Assembly (NCBI RefSeq): GCF_002879865.1
Contig: NZ_PNXY01000008.1
Location: 62,001 to 126,000 of the forward strand
Length of the DNA: 64,000 bases
Reading direction: 5' to 3'
DNA from: Paraburkholderia rhynchosiae
GTDB taxonomy: Bacteria > Pseudomonadota > Gammaproteobacteria > Burkholderiales > Burkholderiaceae
The notes beneath the pieces are model-generated. The model saw nothing but the letters and a program-made list of their open reading frames with translations, did no database searches and was not told where the DNA came from. The position numbers and the translations under genes were made by a program. Positions within the stretch are counted from its first letter, which is position 1. The number at the start of each line of letters is the position of its first letter. Shown in pieces: positions 52,350-61,003 of the stretch.

Positions 52350-52685
52350 ATGGACTCAACCTTTGCCATCATCGCCGAGCCGAGCCGCCGCGCCATCCTC
52401 AGTCTGCTTGCGTCTTCGGAGCGGTCCGTAGGCGATATCGAGGAGCAGCTCAACCTCTCGCAGCCCTCAGTTTCCAAGCATCTGCGAGTGCTTCGAGAGG
52501 CCGGCTTCGTGGAGTCGCGCGTCGATGCCCAGCGGCGTCTATACCGGATCAAACCGGAGCCGCTCATGGAGATCGACGCCTGGCTCGCTCCGTTCCGCCG
52601 TTACTGGTCGGTTCATCTCGACGCTCTCGAACGCCACCTCGACCAGACAAACCCGGCACCGCGCCGTAAGGAGAAGAAACGATGA
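52350..52685 (+). CDS. ArsR-family winged-helix repressor
   Basis: A 111-residue regulator with FAIIAEPSRRAILSLLASSERSVGDIEEQLNLSQPSVSKHLRVLREAGFVESRVD as the winged helix-turn-helix. No cysteine metal site is visible, as in the subgroup paired with AHSA1 genes. In-frame starts upstream (TTG at 52314, ATG at 52332) lie within the promoter elements, so 52350 is preferred. Its stop overlaps the next gene by 4 bases. Confidence 0.88.
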   Translation: MDSTFAIIAEPSRRAILSLLASSERSVGDIEEQLNLSQPSVSKHLRVLREAGFVESRVDAQRRLYRIKPEPLMEIDAWLAPFRRYWSVHLDALERHLDQTNPAPRRKEKKR

Positions 52686-53209
52686 GCAATCGTGACGCAT
52701 ATAAGCCCGGCCCCGCAGCCGGCGCCGAAGTTCAGAAAGAGGCCGATAAGTGGACACTCGTTCTCGTGCGCGAGTTGCGCCATTCGCCGGAGAAAGTGTG
52801 GCAAGCGCTGACCGACCCCGCCAGTCTGCGCGAATGGGCGCCGTTCGACGCCGACCGCACTCTCTCCAACGTCGGCCCCGTGAAGCTTTCGACGGTTGGC
52901 ACGCCCAAGCCGCAAGTCTCCGAAACACAAGTGACGCGCGCGGACGCGCCGAATCTGCTCGAATACCGCTGGGGCGATAACGATCTTCGCTGGCAACTGG
53001 AGGCGCTCGGCGACGGCACGCGTCTCACGCTGTGGCATAACATCGATCGCAACTTCATTTCGATGGGCGCGGCAGGCTGGCACATCTGCTTCGACGTGCT
53101 CGACCGCTTTCTGGCGGATGAACCCATCGGGCGCATCGTGGCCGGCGACGCGATGAAATTCGATTGGCCGCGCCTGAACACCGAATACGCGAAGCAATTC
53201 GGCCTCTGA
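52682..53209 (+). CDS. SRPBCC/AHSA1-domain protein
   Basis: A 175-residue START-like domain protein. VLVRELRHSPEKVWQALTDPASLREWAPFDADRT is the AHSA1 N-terminal signature, and GTRLTLWHNID and GWHICFDVLDRFL lie in the later half. Such proteins bind hydrophobic ligands and are often paired with an ArsR regulator, as here (ATGA overlap). The ligand is unknown. Confidence 0.87.
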   Translation: MSNRDAYKPGPAAGAEVQKEADKWTLVLVRELRHSPEKVWQALTDPASLREWAPFDADRTLSNVGPVKLSTVGTPKPQVSETQVTRADAPNLLEYRWGDNDLRWQLEALGDGTRLTLWHNIDRNFISMGAAGWHICFDVLDRFLADEPIGRIVAGDAMKFDWPRLNTEYAKQFGL

Positions 53210-53241
53210 ACCCAAAGCTCCAGGAAGCTCAGGAGAACAAC

Positions 53242-53658
53242 ATGAACAAGTCGGCTTCGACCGAAACTCAATCGGCATCTGAATTGATCGATAAAAGAAT
53301 CGCCGATCTCGGGGACTGGCGCGGAGAGACCTTGAGCGCAATCCGCAAGCTCATCAAGGAGGGTGATCCGGATGTCGTGGAAGAATGGAAGTGGATGGGC
53401 ACGCCCGTGTGGTCGCACGACGGCATCATCTGCACAGGCGAATCGTACAAGTCAGTCGTGAAGCTGACCTTTGCGAAGGGCGCCTCATTAGAGGATCCGG
53501 CAAAGCTGTTCAACTCGAGTCTCGACGGCAACGTGAGGCGCGCAATCGACATCCACGAAGGAGAAGCGCTCGACGCGGATGCATTTAAAGCCCTCATTCA
53601 CGCAGCAATCGCGCTCAATACCTCCAGCAAAAAGTCCAGGTCGAAGCGAGCCAAATAA
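53242..53658 (+). CDS. DUF1801 domain protein
   Basis: A 138-residue protein. LIDKRIADLGDWRGETLSAIRKLIKEGDPDVVEEWKWMGTPVWSHDGIICTGE is the DUF1801 (YdhG-like) core, and YKSVVKLTFAKGASLEDP follows. The lysine/arginine-rich tail is common in the family. The function is unknown. The start at 53242 has a CAGGAGAAC site; an in-frame ATG at 53164 lies inside the AHSA1 gene. It is probably cotranscribed with the ArsR-AHSA1 pair (32-base gap). Confidence 0.85.
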   Translation: MNKSASTETQSASELIDKRIADLGDWRGETLSAIRKLIKEGDPDVVEEWKWMGTPVWSHDGIICTGESYKSVVKLTFAKGASLEDPAKLFNSSLDGNVRRAIDIHEGEALDADAFKALIHAAIALNTSSKKSRSKRAK

Positions 53659-53680
53659 CTCGCAGCATTCGGGAGAAGCG

Positions 53681-53842
53681 ATGGATCAAATCGATGGAAT
53701 GCGATCGCCATTCGACATGATTTTTCTCGACGCCGATAAGAAAAGCTACCCCGAGTACCTTCGCCTGTCGTTGCAGTTGAGCCGCGTCGGCATGAAAGGA
53801 TGGGATGGCTTTTGGACGTCGATCGTGACGCGTAGCGGCTAA
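53681..53842 (+). pseudogene. O-methyltransferase fragment
   Basis: A 53-codon frame with a good ribosome site (GGGAGAAGCG). Residues 10-34 read PFDMIFLDADKKSYPEYLRLSLQLSR, the SAM-binding acidic motif of class-I-like (family 3) O-methyltransferases. The rest of the enzyme (about 170 residues before and 30 after) is missing, and after LSR the sequence no longer fits. It is a decayed internal piece, perhaps still translated. Confidence 0.6.
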
Positions 53843-53853
53843 TCGCGCGACGC

Positions 53854-53881
53854 ACGCCTGCCTCAGTTTTTCGGCAGGCGT
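53854..53881. terminator. Hairpin with T-rich loop
   Basis: ACGCCTGCC (53854-53862) pairs with GGCAGGCGT (53873-53881), a 9-bp stem with a 10-base loop containing TTTTT. It lies after the methyltransferase fragment. It also overlaps the end of the TPR remnant on the other strand, so it could be either a terminator or a chance result of coding sequence. Confidence 0.4.
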
Positions 53882-54009
53882 CGCTGATCGTGCAGCAGGA
53901 TGCCGCGGTTGCAGTGCGCGTTGGCATGGTCGGGACGAAGCGCGAGCGCCTGCCGATATGTTGCAGGGCTGGCGTCCGCGCGTGGGCCGCCGAAGTGGCC
54001 CGAAGGTCA
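53863..54009 (-). pseudogene. TPR-repeat protein 3' remnant
   Basis: On the minus strand one frame reads ATYRQALALRPDHANAHCNRG then ILLHDQRRLPKN and a stop. This is a tetratricopeptide repeat (A..YRQALALRPD.A.A..N.G..L). The frame is closed by a stop about 45 codons upstream, and no start or earlier repeat is visible. It is a leftover of a larger TPR protein gene. Confidence 0.5.
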
Positions 54010-54158
54010 ACATGTACCACGCGGATCAAGCGGTCAGATGCCGTTGTAACCGCGGGAAATGAGCGGATTCCACCGCCAATCCACTGGTAAAACCAGGATC
54101 GGACAGAAAAACCCGCGTGACGATGCTAGAATCGCCCGCGTTTTCCCCGTTCATTGCC

Positions 54159-54578
54159 ATGACTCCACGTTCCCGCAACCACCTGACAGCCTGGCTTGGC
54201 CTCATCGCCATGTGGCTTGTCGTGTTCGCGCCGCTCGTGAGTCAGATGATGGTATCCAACCGCGCGCAGGAGCCTATCGCCGCATTGTGCTCGGCGCTGC
54301 AAACGGCCGCGCCGGGCGTGACGGGCTCTACTGGCGCCACGAACCACGCCAGTACCGCCAGTACGATGGCAGTCCACCTCAGCCACGATGACGCATTCGG
54401 TGCTTGCGGCTACTGCCATCTGTTGCAGCATCACGTTGCGATGCCGACGGTTGCTGCAACGGAACCGCCAGTGGCGGTCACCATCGCAGGCACTGCTCCG
54501 CCCACTCTCTCAACTCGCTTCACACCGCTCGGCGCGTTTCCTTCGGGACGCCCAAGAGCACCGCCTGTCGTTTCCTGA
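54159..54578 (+). CDS. DUF2946 family protein (metal-associated)
   Basis: A 139-residue protein with one hydrophobic N-terminal segment (about 8-28). A polar part follows with the family motif FGACGYCHLLQHH (C83, C86, H87, H91, H92), a likely metal site in the periplasm. The C-terminus is proline-rich. DUF2946 genes often stand beside copper-related TonB receptors and PepSY proteins, as here. The ATG at 54159 matches usual family starts; GTG/ATG at 54117/54123 would add 12-14 residues. The ribosome site is poor for each. Confidence 0.8.
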   Translation: MTPRSRNHLTAWLGLIAMWLVVFAPLVSQMMVSNRAQEPIAALCSALQTAAPGVTGSTGATNHASTASTMAVHLSHDDAFGACGYCHLLQHHVAMPTVAATEPPVAVTIAGTAPPTLSTRFTPLGAFPSGRPRAPPVVS

Positions 54579-54669
54579 TCGTCGTTGTTCCTGATCGCGC
54601 ATTGGTCGCGTTCGTCGCTTCCGTCGACGGCGCGCGCGATCGTCCGTTCAATGCATCAAGGAAACTGTC

Positions 54670-57027
54670 ATGTTCATCTTCGCATTGCGAAGGCTGCCCG
54701 TTCGGGCGGCTGCAGCACAGCTTTTTTCGGCGTATTTGCCCGCATTCGTCCCTGTTGCCGTGACGGCGTTCGCGGCGTCGCCGGCTCTCGCCGACACGCT
54801 GAAGGCCGACACTACACTGCCCGCCGTCAGCGTGAGCGCGAATGCCAATGCAAACGCCACTGCCGCGACGCGTGCCGTCGATCCGAATCTGCCCGCGTCG
54901 GTCGAAACGGTCACGCGCGATCAATTCTCCAACTGGAATGTCGTCAACACCGAAGACGTGTTGAAGTACATGCCGAACCTCGCCGTGCGCAAGCGGTTTA
55001 TCGGCGATCTGAATTCGATCATCGCTGTGCGCGGCACGAGCAATACGCAGAGCGCGCGAGGTCTCGTCTATGCGGACGGGCTGCTGCTCAGCAATCTGCT
55101 CGGCAACAGCTATTCTTTTCCGCCGCGCTGGTCGATGGTCTTTCCCGACGAGATCCAGCAGGTCGATGTGATTTATGGGCCGTATTCCGCACTATATCCG
55201 GGCAATTCGCTCGGCGCGACGGTACTGATCAGCACGCGCATGCCGAAGAAATTCGAAGCCGAAGCCGACGTGAAAGCATTCACGCAGCACTTCAGTCTGT
55301 ATGGCGTGAACAGCAACTTCAACGGCAGTGCAGCGAGTGCTTCGATTGGCGACAGAATCGGCAAGTTCTCGTATTTGCTGGGCGTGAACCATCTGGAGAA
55401 CACGAGCCAGCCCCTGCAATTCGCCACGCTCGCGAAGTCGGGCACGCCTGCAAAAGCCGGCGACACACCCGTGACCGGCGCGTACTTCTACAACAACCAG
55501 AACAACACGCCGACGGCGGTACTCGGCACAAACGGCGAAGGCATCGAACACACCGTGCAGGACCAGTTCAAGCTGAAGATGCAATATGACTTCACGCCGG
55601 CACTGCAAGGCGCTTTCACGCTCGGCTATTGGCACCAAACCTATAACAGCCAGACGTCGAGTTTTCTGCGCGACACGAACGGCAACGCTGTGTATAGCGG
55701 CAAGGTGGCCATTGACGGGTACGAGTACACGATTCCCGCAGCCGCATTCGCGCCGAGCCTCGGGCATAGCGAGAACTGGCTGTACGGCGTGTCGCTGAAA
55801 ACGCGCAATGCAAGCGGCTGGAATGGCGAGGCAATCGCTTCGTATTACGACATCGGCAATAGCGTCGCGCGCCTCGCCAATTCCGGCGCGGCGGGCAATG
55901 GCGCGGGCACGATCACCTTCGGCGACGGTACCGGATGGAAGACGCTCGATCTGCGAACAACTTACACACCCGCGTCCACGCAGGCGGGTCTCGCGAATCA
56001 CGCGCTGAGCTTCGGCTATCACTACGACAATTACTTTCTCGACAACGAGACCTACTCGACGCTCAACTGGCGCGACGGCTCGGCCACTTCATTCGCCAAT
56101 GCATTCGCCGGTAAGACGCAGACCCAAGCGCTATACGCACAGGATGCGTGGCGCTTTCTGCCGCGTTGGAAACTCGTATACGGCCTGCGTTACGAAGACT
56201 GGCGAGCCTACGACGGATCGCAAGCCATGGCCGGCCAAGCCATTGCGCTCAGCGGCGCTAGTCAGCAGCACTTCTCGCCAAAGGCTTCGCTCTCCTTCGA
56301 CGTCACCGACGATCTGACATTGCGCGCTTCAATTGGCCGCGCGTATCGCTTTCCGACGGTCAGCGAATTGTTTCAAGGGCAAATCAACGGTTCCTCGATC
56401 GTCAATAGCAATCCGAACCTGAAACCGGAAGATGACCTCTCGAAGGAACTGACTGCCGAATGGGCGCACTGGAATGGCATCTTCCGCTTCTCGCTGTTTC
56501 AGGACGATGTGAAGAACACGATCTTCAGCCAGACAGACACCACAGTGATTCCCAACGTGACGAACTTCCAGAACATTGGCAAGGTGCGCTCGCGGGGCGT
56601 CGAAACGAGTTATTCGGGCGAAGACGTTTTCGTGCGCGGACTCGATCTTCTTGCGAGCGTCGCTTATACGCAGTCGAAGATCATTGCCAACGCGCAGAAC
56701 CCGGCGAGTGTCGGCAAGTACTTTTATCGCATTCCATTGTGGCGCGCGAATATTGCGGCGACCTATCGCTTCGACGAGCGCGCCGCTCTCACACTCGCCG
56801 CGCGCTATTCGGGCCGCCAATACAACACGCTCACGAATACCGACACCAATCCGGATGTATTCGGCGGCACCAGTTCATACACGGTCGCGGACGCGAAGTT
56901 CACGTTCAGGCCGACGAAGCTGAGTGAACTCGGCATTGGCGTCGACAACATTTTCGATGCTCGCTACTTCGTCTACCACCCGTATCCGGGCCGCACATTC
57001 TATGTGGAAGCGAAGCTGCGCATGTAA
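54670..57027 (+). CDS. TonB-dependent outer-membrane receptor, likely for a metal or metal chelate
   Basis: A 785-residue TonB-dependent receptor. The signal peptide ends near ALA-DTL. The TonB-box-like LPAVSVSANANA is followed by the plug (about 70-190: LKYMPNLAVRKRFIGDLNSIIAVRG, QVDVIYGPYSALYPGNSLGATVLI) and the barrel. It ends in VDNIFDARYFVYHPYPGRTFYVEAKLRM. The latter stretch is like siderophore and copper (OprC-type) receptors. The neighbours, a DUF2946 gene upstream (91 bases) and a PepSY reductase gene downstream (55 bases), support a metal role. Which metal is not decided. Confidence 0.9.
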   Translation: MFIFALRRLPVRAAAAQLFSAYLPAFVPVAVTAFAASPALADTLKADTTLPAVSVSANANANATAATRAVDPNLPASVETVTRDQFSNWNVVNTEDVLKYMPNLAVRKRFIGDLNSIIAVRGTSNTQSARGLVYADGLLLSNLLGNSYSFPPRWSMVFPDEIQQVDVIYGPYSALYPGNSLGATVLISTRMPKKFEAEADVKAFTQHFSLYGVNSNFNGSAASASIGDRIGKFSYLLGVNHLENTSQPLQFATLAKSGTPAKAGDTPVTGAYFYNNQNNTPTAVLGTNGEGIEHTVQDQFKLKMQYDFTPALQGAFTLGYWHQTYNSQTSSFLRDTNGNAVYSGKVAIDGYEYTIPAAAFAPSLGHSENWLYGVSLKTRNASGWNGEAIASYYDIGNSVARLANSGAAGNGAGTITFGDGTGWKTLDLRTTYTPASTQAGLANHALSFGYHYDNYFLDNETYSTLNWRDGSATSFANAFAGKTQTQALYAQDAWRFLPRWKLVYGLRYEDWRAYDGSQAMAGQAIALSGASQQHFSPKASLSFDVTDDLTLRASIGRAYRFPTVSELFQGQINGSSIVNSNPNLKPEDDLSKELTAEWAHWNGIFRFSLFQDDVKNTIFSQTDTTVIPNVTNFQNIGKVRSRGVETSYSGEDVFVRGLDLLASVAYTQSKIIANAQNPASVGKYFYRIPLWRANIAATYRFDERAALTLAARYSGRQYNTLTNTDTNPDVFGGTSSYTVADAKFTFRPTKLSELGIGVDNIFDARYFVYHPYPGRTFYVEAKLRM

Positions 57028-57082
57028 CGCGCGATGCAGCGCGTAGCCGGAAAACCAGATCAATTTGCTTCAGGAGGATCTC

Positions 57083-58558
57083 ATGTCCACCACCATCGTC
57101 CAACACAACGCCGGTCCAGGTACAACGACCAACAGTAACGGCTATCGCACTCTCTGGCGATGGCACTTTTACGCCGGCCTCTTCGTCATGCCGTTTCTCA
57201 TCGTGCTCGCAATCACCGGCACGTTGTACTGTTTTCAACCACAGATCGAACCGCTGCTTTATCGGGAGCTTCTGGTCGTCCAACCACAAGCGACGCCGCG
57301 AACAACAGAAGACGTGCTGCTTTCACAAGCGCGCTCAGCAATGCCGCCGAACGCCACGGCGGTAGCCGCCTCAATCATGAACGCGCCCGAAAGTAGCGCC
57401 GAATTTATCTTTCGTCTTGCGGATGGAGAAAAACAGAGCGTCTATCTGAATCCGTATAGTGGGGAAGTGCTCGGCACGCTGAGCGTCGACGATCGTTTCA
57501 TGCAGGTTGACCGGATGTTGCATCGCAAGCTGCTGCTCGGCAAGCCGGGCGAACTGCTGATGGAACTCGCCGCGTGCTGGACACTTGTGATGATCGGCAC
57601 CGGCGTGGCATTGTGGTGGCCACGCGGAGCGAGCACCGTGCGGGATGCGCTCGTGCCGCGCTTCACGCTGAAGGGACGCTCGCTGTGGAAAAACGTTCAC
57701 GCCGTGTTGGGCATCTGGCTTGCACTCGGCGCGCTCGCATTCGTGCTGACAGGTCTCCCGTGGTCCGGCTCATGGGGCAAGCAGTTCAAAGCGCTCGCAA
57801 CGTCCGTGAACCTCGGTGCGCCGGCGGGCACGTGGGGCGGCTTGCCGTTGCGTTCCGCGCTGCCGGCCCATGCACAACACGCAGAGCATGGAGAACACGC
57901 CGCGCATACGGACTCGATGCCCGGCATGACGATGGACGACTTGCCGCTGCCGCAAACGCCGTGGGCCGTCGGCAATTCGCCGGTACCGGCTTCCGCGGAC
58001 CCCCAAGCAGCCAGCCCGCTGCCGCTCGGCCGCATCGTCGCTCAAGCCGCGTCGCTGGGCGTGACGAGCGGCTACAACGTCGCGTTGCCCACGTCAGCGA
58101 CAGGCGTCTACACCGTGTCGTACTTTCCAGCTGACCCGCAACTGGAACGCACGATTTACATCGACCAGTACAGCGGCGCGGTACTGAAGGACATTCGCTA
58201 TGCGGACTACGGCGCCGTATCCAAAGCGGTGTCGTATGGCACGTCATTGCATATGGGCCGCTATTTCGGTCTCGCCAATCAGATTCTGTGCGCCGCGATC
58301 TCGCTCGGTCTCGCGATCATGGCCGCAACCGGCTTCGTGATGTGGTGGAAGCGCAGGCCGCAGCGCTCGCTCGGAGCGCCGTCGCGAGAAAGGGCCGCAC
58401 CGCCGATGCGCGGCTGGAAAACCGGCCTGATTCTGCTCGGCATCGTGTTCCCGTTGATGGGCGCGACGCTGCTCGCGGTATGGTTCGCCGATCGCGCGAT
58501 TTTCGGCCGAGCTTCGCGGCGTGAGCGCGCGGCACCGTACGACTCGGTGGAAGAGTAA
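57083..58558 (+). CDS. PepSY-associated membrane protein with His/Met-rich loop (putative metal reductase)
   Basis: A 491-residue inner-membrane protein of the PepSY/PiuB type. Membrane segments are at about 31-50, 160-180, 204-224, 390-415 and 435-455. Periplasmic PepSY domains are at about 75-150 and 300-370. Residues 263-284 hold five histidines and three methionines, a likely metal-binding loop. Conserved histidines (W.WHFYAGLF, MLHRKLLLG, NVHAVLGIW, LHMGRYFG) could bind heme. Family members are linked to reduction of imported ferric or cupric chelates. The start at 57083 has CAGGAGGATCTC; a TTG at 57065 is less likely. Confidence 0.88.
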   Translation: MSTTIVQHNAGPGTTTNSNGYRTLWRWHFYAGLFVMPFLIVLAITGTLYCFQPQIEPLLYRELLVVQPQATPRTTEDVLLSQARSAMPPNATAVAASIMNAPESSAEFIFRLADGEKQSVYLNPYSGEVLGTLSVDDRFMQVDRMLHRKLLLGKPGELLMELAACWTLVMIGTGVALWWPRGASTVRDALVPRFTLKGRSLWKNVHAVLGIWLALGALAFVLTGLPWSGSWGKQFKALATSVNLGAPAGTWGGLPLRSALPAHAQHAEHGEHAAHTDSMPGMTMDDLPLPQTPWAVGNSPVPASADPQAASPLPLGRIVAQAASLGVTSGYNVALPTSATGVYTVSYFPADPQLERTIYIDQYSGAVLKDIRYADYGAVSKAVSYGTSLHMGRYFGLANQILCAAISLGLAIMAATGFVMWWKRRPQRSLGAPSRERAAPPMRGWKTGLILLGIVFPLMGATLLAVWFADRAIFGRASRRERAAPYDSVEE

Positions 58559-58561
58559 GGC

Positions 58562-58589
58562 GCGTGCGTTTAAGCACGCTACTTAAACG
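58562..58589. terminator. Overlapping alternative hairpins between convergent genes
   Basis: GCGTGC (58562-58567) pairs with GCACGC (58574-58579). CGTTTAAG (58567-58574) pairs with CTTAAACG (58582-58589). The two stems share bases, so they exclude each other. They fill the gap between the PepSY stop and the DUF2322 stop and would serve termination from either side. Confidence 0.55.
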
Positions 58590-58592
58590 AAT

Positions 58593-58925
58593 TCAAGCCG
58601 CCGCGATAACGTGAATGCGCAACGCCGGCGCACCCGAGGCGATCGCAAGCAGATGATCGACGTTCGGGTGAGCGCCCGGCCTGTTGCGCGCGTCGGCGGT
58701 ATGTTCGCCAAACATCGCGAGGCCGTGCCCGGCCGCTTCGGCATCGAGCGTGCCGAACGTCTGCTGCAAATAGTTATACACCGCGAGCGAGCCCTGCTTG
58801 CCCGGCCTGTTCTCGATGCTTGCCACCACTACACCTTGCATGTCGATCAGATCGATACGCTCGATACCGTCGACCGCGGGCATTTGCGCAAGGTTCTCCT
58901 TGAATACATTGCTCGGCTGAATCAC
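58593..58925 (-). CDS. DUF2322 family protein
   Basis: A 110-residue cytosolic protein. MIQPSNVFKENLAQMPAVDG, ERIDLIDMQG, ENRPGKQGSLAVYNYLQQTFG and GLAMFGEHTADARNRPGAHPN follow the DUF2322 pattern as I know it. The start is a GTG at 58925 with an excellent AAAAGGAG site; ATG-started readings upstream have no support. The function is unknown. Confidence 0.8.
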   Translation of the reverse strand: MIQPSNVFKENLAQMPAVDGIERIDLIDMQGVVVASIENRPGKQGSLAVYNYLQQTFGTLDAEAAGHGLAMFGEHTADARNRPGAHPNVDHLLAIASGAPALRIHVIAAA

Positions 58926-59005
58926 TGAAACCACTCCTTTTAAGCGGGAAAGTTGCCACGAGGGCCGTATCTTATCCGATGGAGGCCCCCCGGCGACGCA
59001 CGCGC

Positions 59006-60922
59006 TCACGGCGTCCAGCGATGAACAATGATGCTCGACCCGTTGTAGTTGTCCTTGGTAATCACGTACTCACCGCTCGCTCGCAGAAGCACTCGGAGTC
59101 CGTACATCGAATCGACATCATTGCCGACATCCACCGTACCGGGGCTGTTGTTAATCAGCGTCGCGTCGAGATGACCAGTAGTGAGATTGAACGCGTCGAT
59201 GTTCGGCACTGTATGCACGTAGCCGACGAACAGATAGTTGCCCGCGGCCGTAATCGACTTCGGATTCGTGCCGGTGAGTTTGATTACCGGTTGGGCACGC
59301 GTGGTGTTGCCCGCACTCCAGCCGTGATAGACCTCGATGCGCGACTGAATCGCCGACCAGTCCCAACTGCCGGCAACGCCTTGCGCGAGGATCATCGTGT
59401 CGCTCTCCGGCAAATAGATGATGCGCGTCAACGGCCGAATACTGAGTGGAATGGAGAGGGTGATGGCCGGTCCCCACAGCGGCTTGCCGTTACCATCGAA
59501 GCCTGTGAGCGGGTAGTGATAGATATGGTTCGTCCTGTCGAGACCGGCCCACACATCGCCCCTGCTATCGATACAGAATCCCCCTGTCACGCGCACGTTC
59601 GTATTGAACGCGGACCCTGGAATCGACCCGTCCGGAATCGCAATGTAGCCGCTCGCCGCGTTGAAATGGAAGAAGTTAAACGTGTCAGGATTCTGCCCGG
59701 ACGCGACGAGAATGCGATTTCCGCCCACCGTGACAAGTTGGCCGAAGTGTTGCCCACGCTGCGTGTCGTTGAAATTCAGGCGCGGGTCTGACGGGTACGT
59801 GAACGGGTCGACGGTATTCGCCACGAACGTGCCGCCCGCGCTGCCCGTATAAATGTGCGCGCCACTGTAGAAATAGGCACCATCTGTCGACGGATCAGGC
59901 GCCGCCACCGCTTCGAAGTTGAGTGCCTGCAGCTTCCATTGCAGATTGCCGGCAGTGTCGTACGCATGAAGATCGGTCGGACCATTGCGGCCGAGGTCCC
60001 AGCCGCCTCCCCACGGATTGTTGAGTACATACAGATTGCCGGCCGCGTCCTTGCCGATGCCGGCCACGCGCGTGAAGCGCTTGTCGCCGACCTGACCTTT
60101 TATCCCCGTGGTTGTATCCAGATAGCCGCCCTGAACGCCGAATGTACCGGCCAAGGTAGGCGTGCCGGACACGTGGTACATCTTGATGTTCATGTCGGGG
60201 CCTTCGTCACCGACCATCAGCGCTCCCGTCGACGCATCGAAATACAGCGCGGACGGTCGCGAGGCAGCGGGCATTTGAATCGTGTTCAACGGCGCGCCGC
60301 CCGCACTGAATTCGGCTATCACGCCCGCGCTTTTTCGCGCGACCCACAGGTTGCCCGCATTATCGAGCGCAAGCGAACCAGGGCCTGGCACGGTCATGTC
60401 TTGCTGCCACACGCCGTCCGTCGTATAGACGCGGACACGGTTGCCGTAAAAGTCGCTCACATAGAGCAGCGTGCCGGCGGTCGCGAGTCCGGTGATTACA
60501 TCGGCGTGAGGTATACCGGTCCACACGCTGACGGGAATACGAAGGTCGAGCGCTTTAGTCGCGCGGTTATAGCGCCCCACCGAGCCGCTGCCGAACGACC
60601 GGTTGTACTGCAACGCCGTGAAGATCGACGTCGCATTGCCCGTAATCGCGCTACCCTGAAAATCCGCGTGCGTGCCGATCGAGCCGATGCTCTGGCCGTT
60701 CTGATAGATCGCGACGCCGCCCTCGTTTTCGTCCCACAGCGACGAGGTATAAATCACGCCCTCGGGCGCGACCCACATCGAACGTGCGCCGTTGCCGACG
60801 TGCGTGGCGAGCGTTCCGTATGTATTGGCGAGCCAGTCTGTCGTGTATTGCGCCTGACACAAGCAGGCAAGCGCCATCAGCGCGAGGCCGAGCAACGCGG
60901 CATGGATTCGTTTGGTGACCAT
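59006..60922 (-). CDS. Large secreted NHL/beta-propeller-like protein
   Basis: A 638-residue protein with a signal peptide (MVTKRIHAALLGLALMALA, cleavage near CQA-QYT). It is built of repeated strands of the NHL/SBBP type: VTGLATAGTLLYVSDFYGNRV, LALDNAGNLWVARKS, GIGKDAAGNLYVLNNPWGGG and FCIDSRGDVWAGLDRTN. It probably forms one or two propellers in the periplasm or outside the cell. No enzyme motif was recognised and there are few cysteines. It is the single gene of its unit; the 81 bases to DUF2322 hold nothing evident. Confidence 0.75.
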   Translation of the reverse strand: MVTKRIHAALLGLALMALACLCQAQYTTDWLANTYGTLATHVGNGARSMWVAPEGVIYTSSLWDENEGGVAIYQNGQSIGSIGTHADFQGSAITGNATSIFTALQYNRSFGSGSVGRYNRATKALDLRIPVSVWTGIPHADVITGLATAGTLLYVSDFYGNRVRVYTTDGVWQQDMTVPGPGSLALDNAGNLWVARKSAGVIAEFSAGGAPLNTIQMPAASRPSALYFDASTGALMVGDEGPDMNIKMYHVSGTPTLAGTFGVQGGYLDTTTGIKGQVGDKRFTRVAGIGKDAAGNLYVLNNPWGGGWDLGRNGPTDLHAYDTAGNLQWKLQALNFEAVAAPDPSTDGAYFYSGAHIYTGSAGGTFVANTVDPFTYPSDPRLNFNDTQRGQHFGQLVTVGGNRILVASGQNPDTFNFFHFNAASGYIAIPDGSIPGSAFNTNVRVTGGFCIDSRGDVWAGLDRTNHIYHYPLTGFDGNGKPLWGPAITLSIPLSIRPLTRIIYLPESDTMILAQGVAGSWDWSAIQSRIEVYHGWSAGNTTRAQPVIKLTGTNPKSITAAGNYLFVGYVHTVPNIDAFNLTTGHLDATLINNSPGTVDVGNDVDSMYGLRVLLRASGEYVITKDNYNGSSIIVHRWTP

Positions 60923-61003
60923 GGGCGAATGTTCTCCGATGGTACTTCGCTTACGTCATAGCGGCCTGCTCGTGCGCAGGCGTTCGAATTCGAAATTGCC
61001 GCG

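Noticed and set aside
59855..60961. 368-codon open frame on the plus strand
   Set aside because: It is antisense to the secreted propeller gene, which has a signal peptide and repeats; the plus-strand product has neither.
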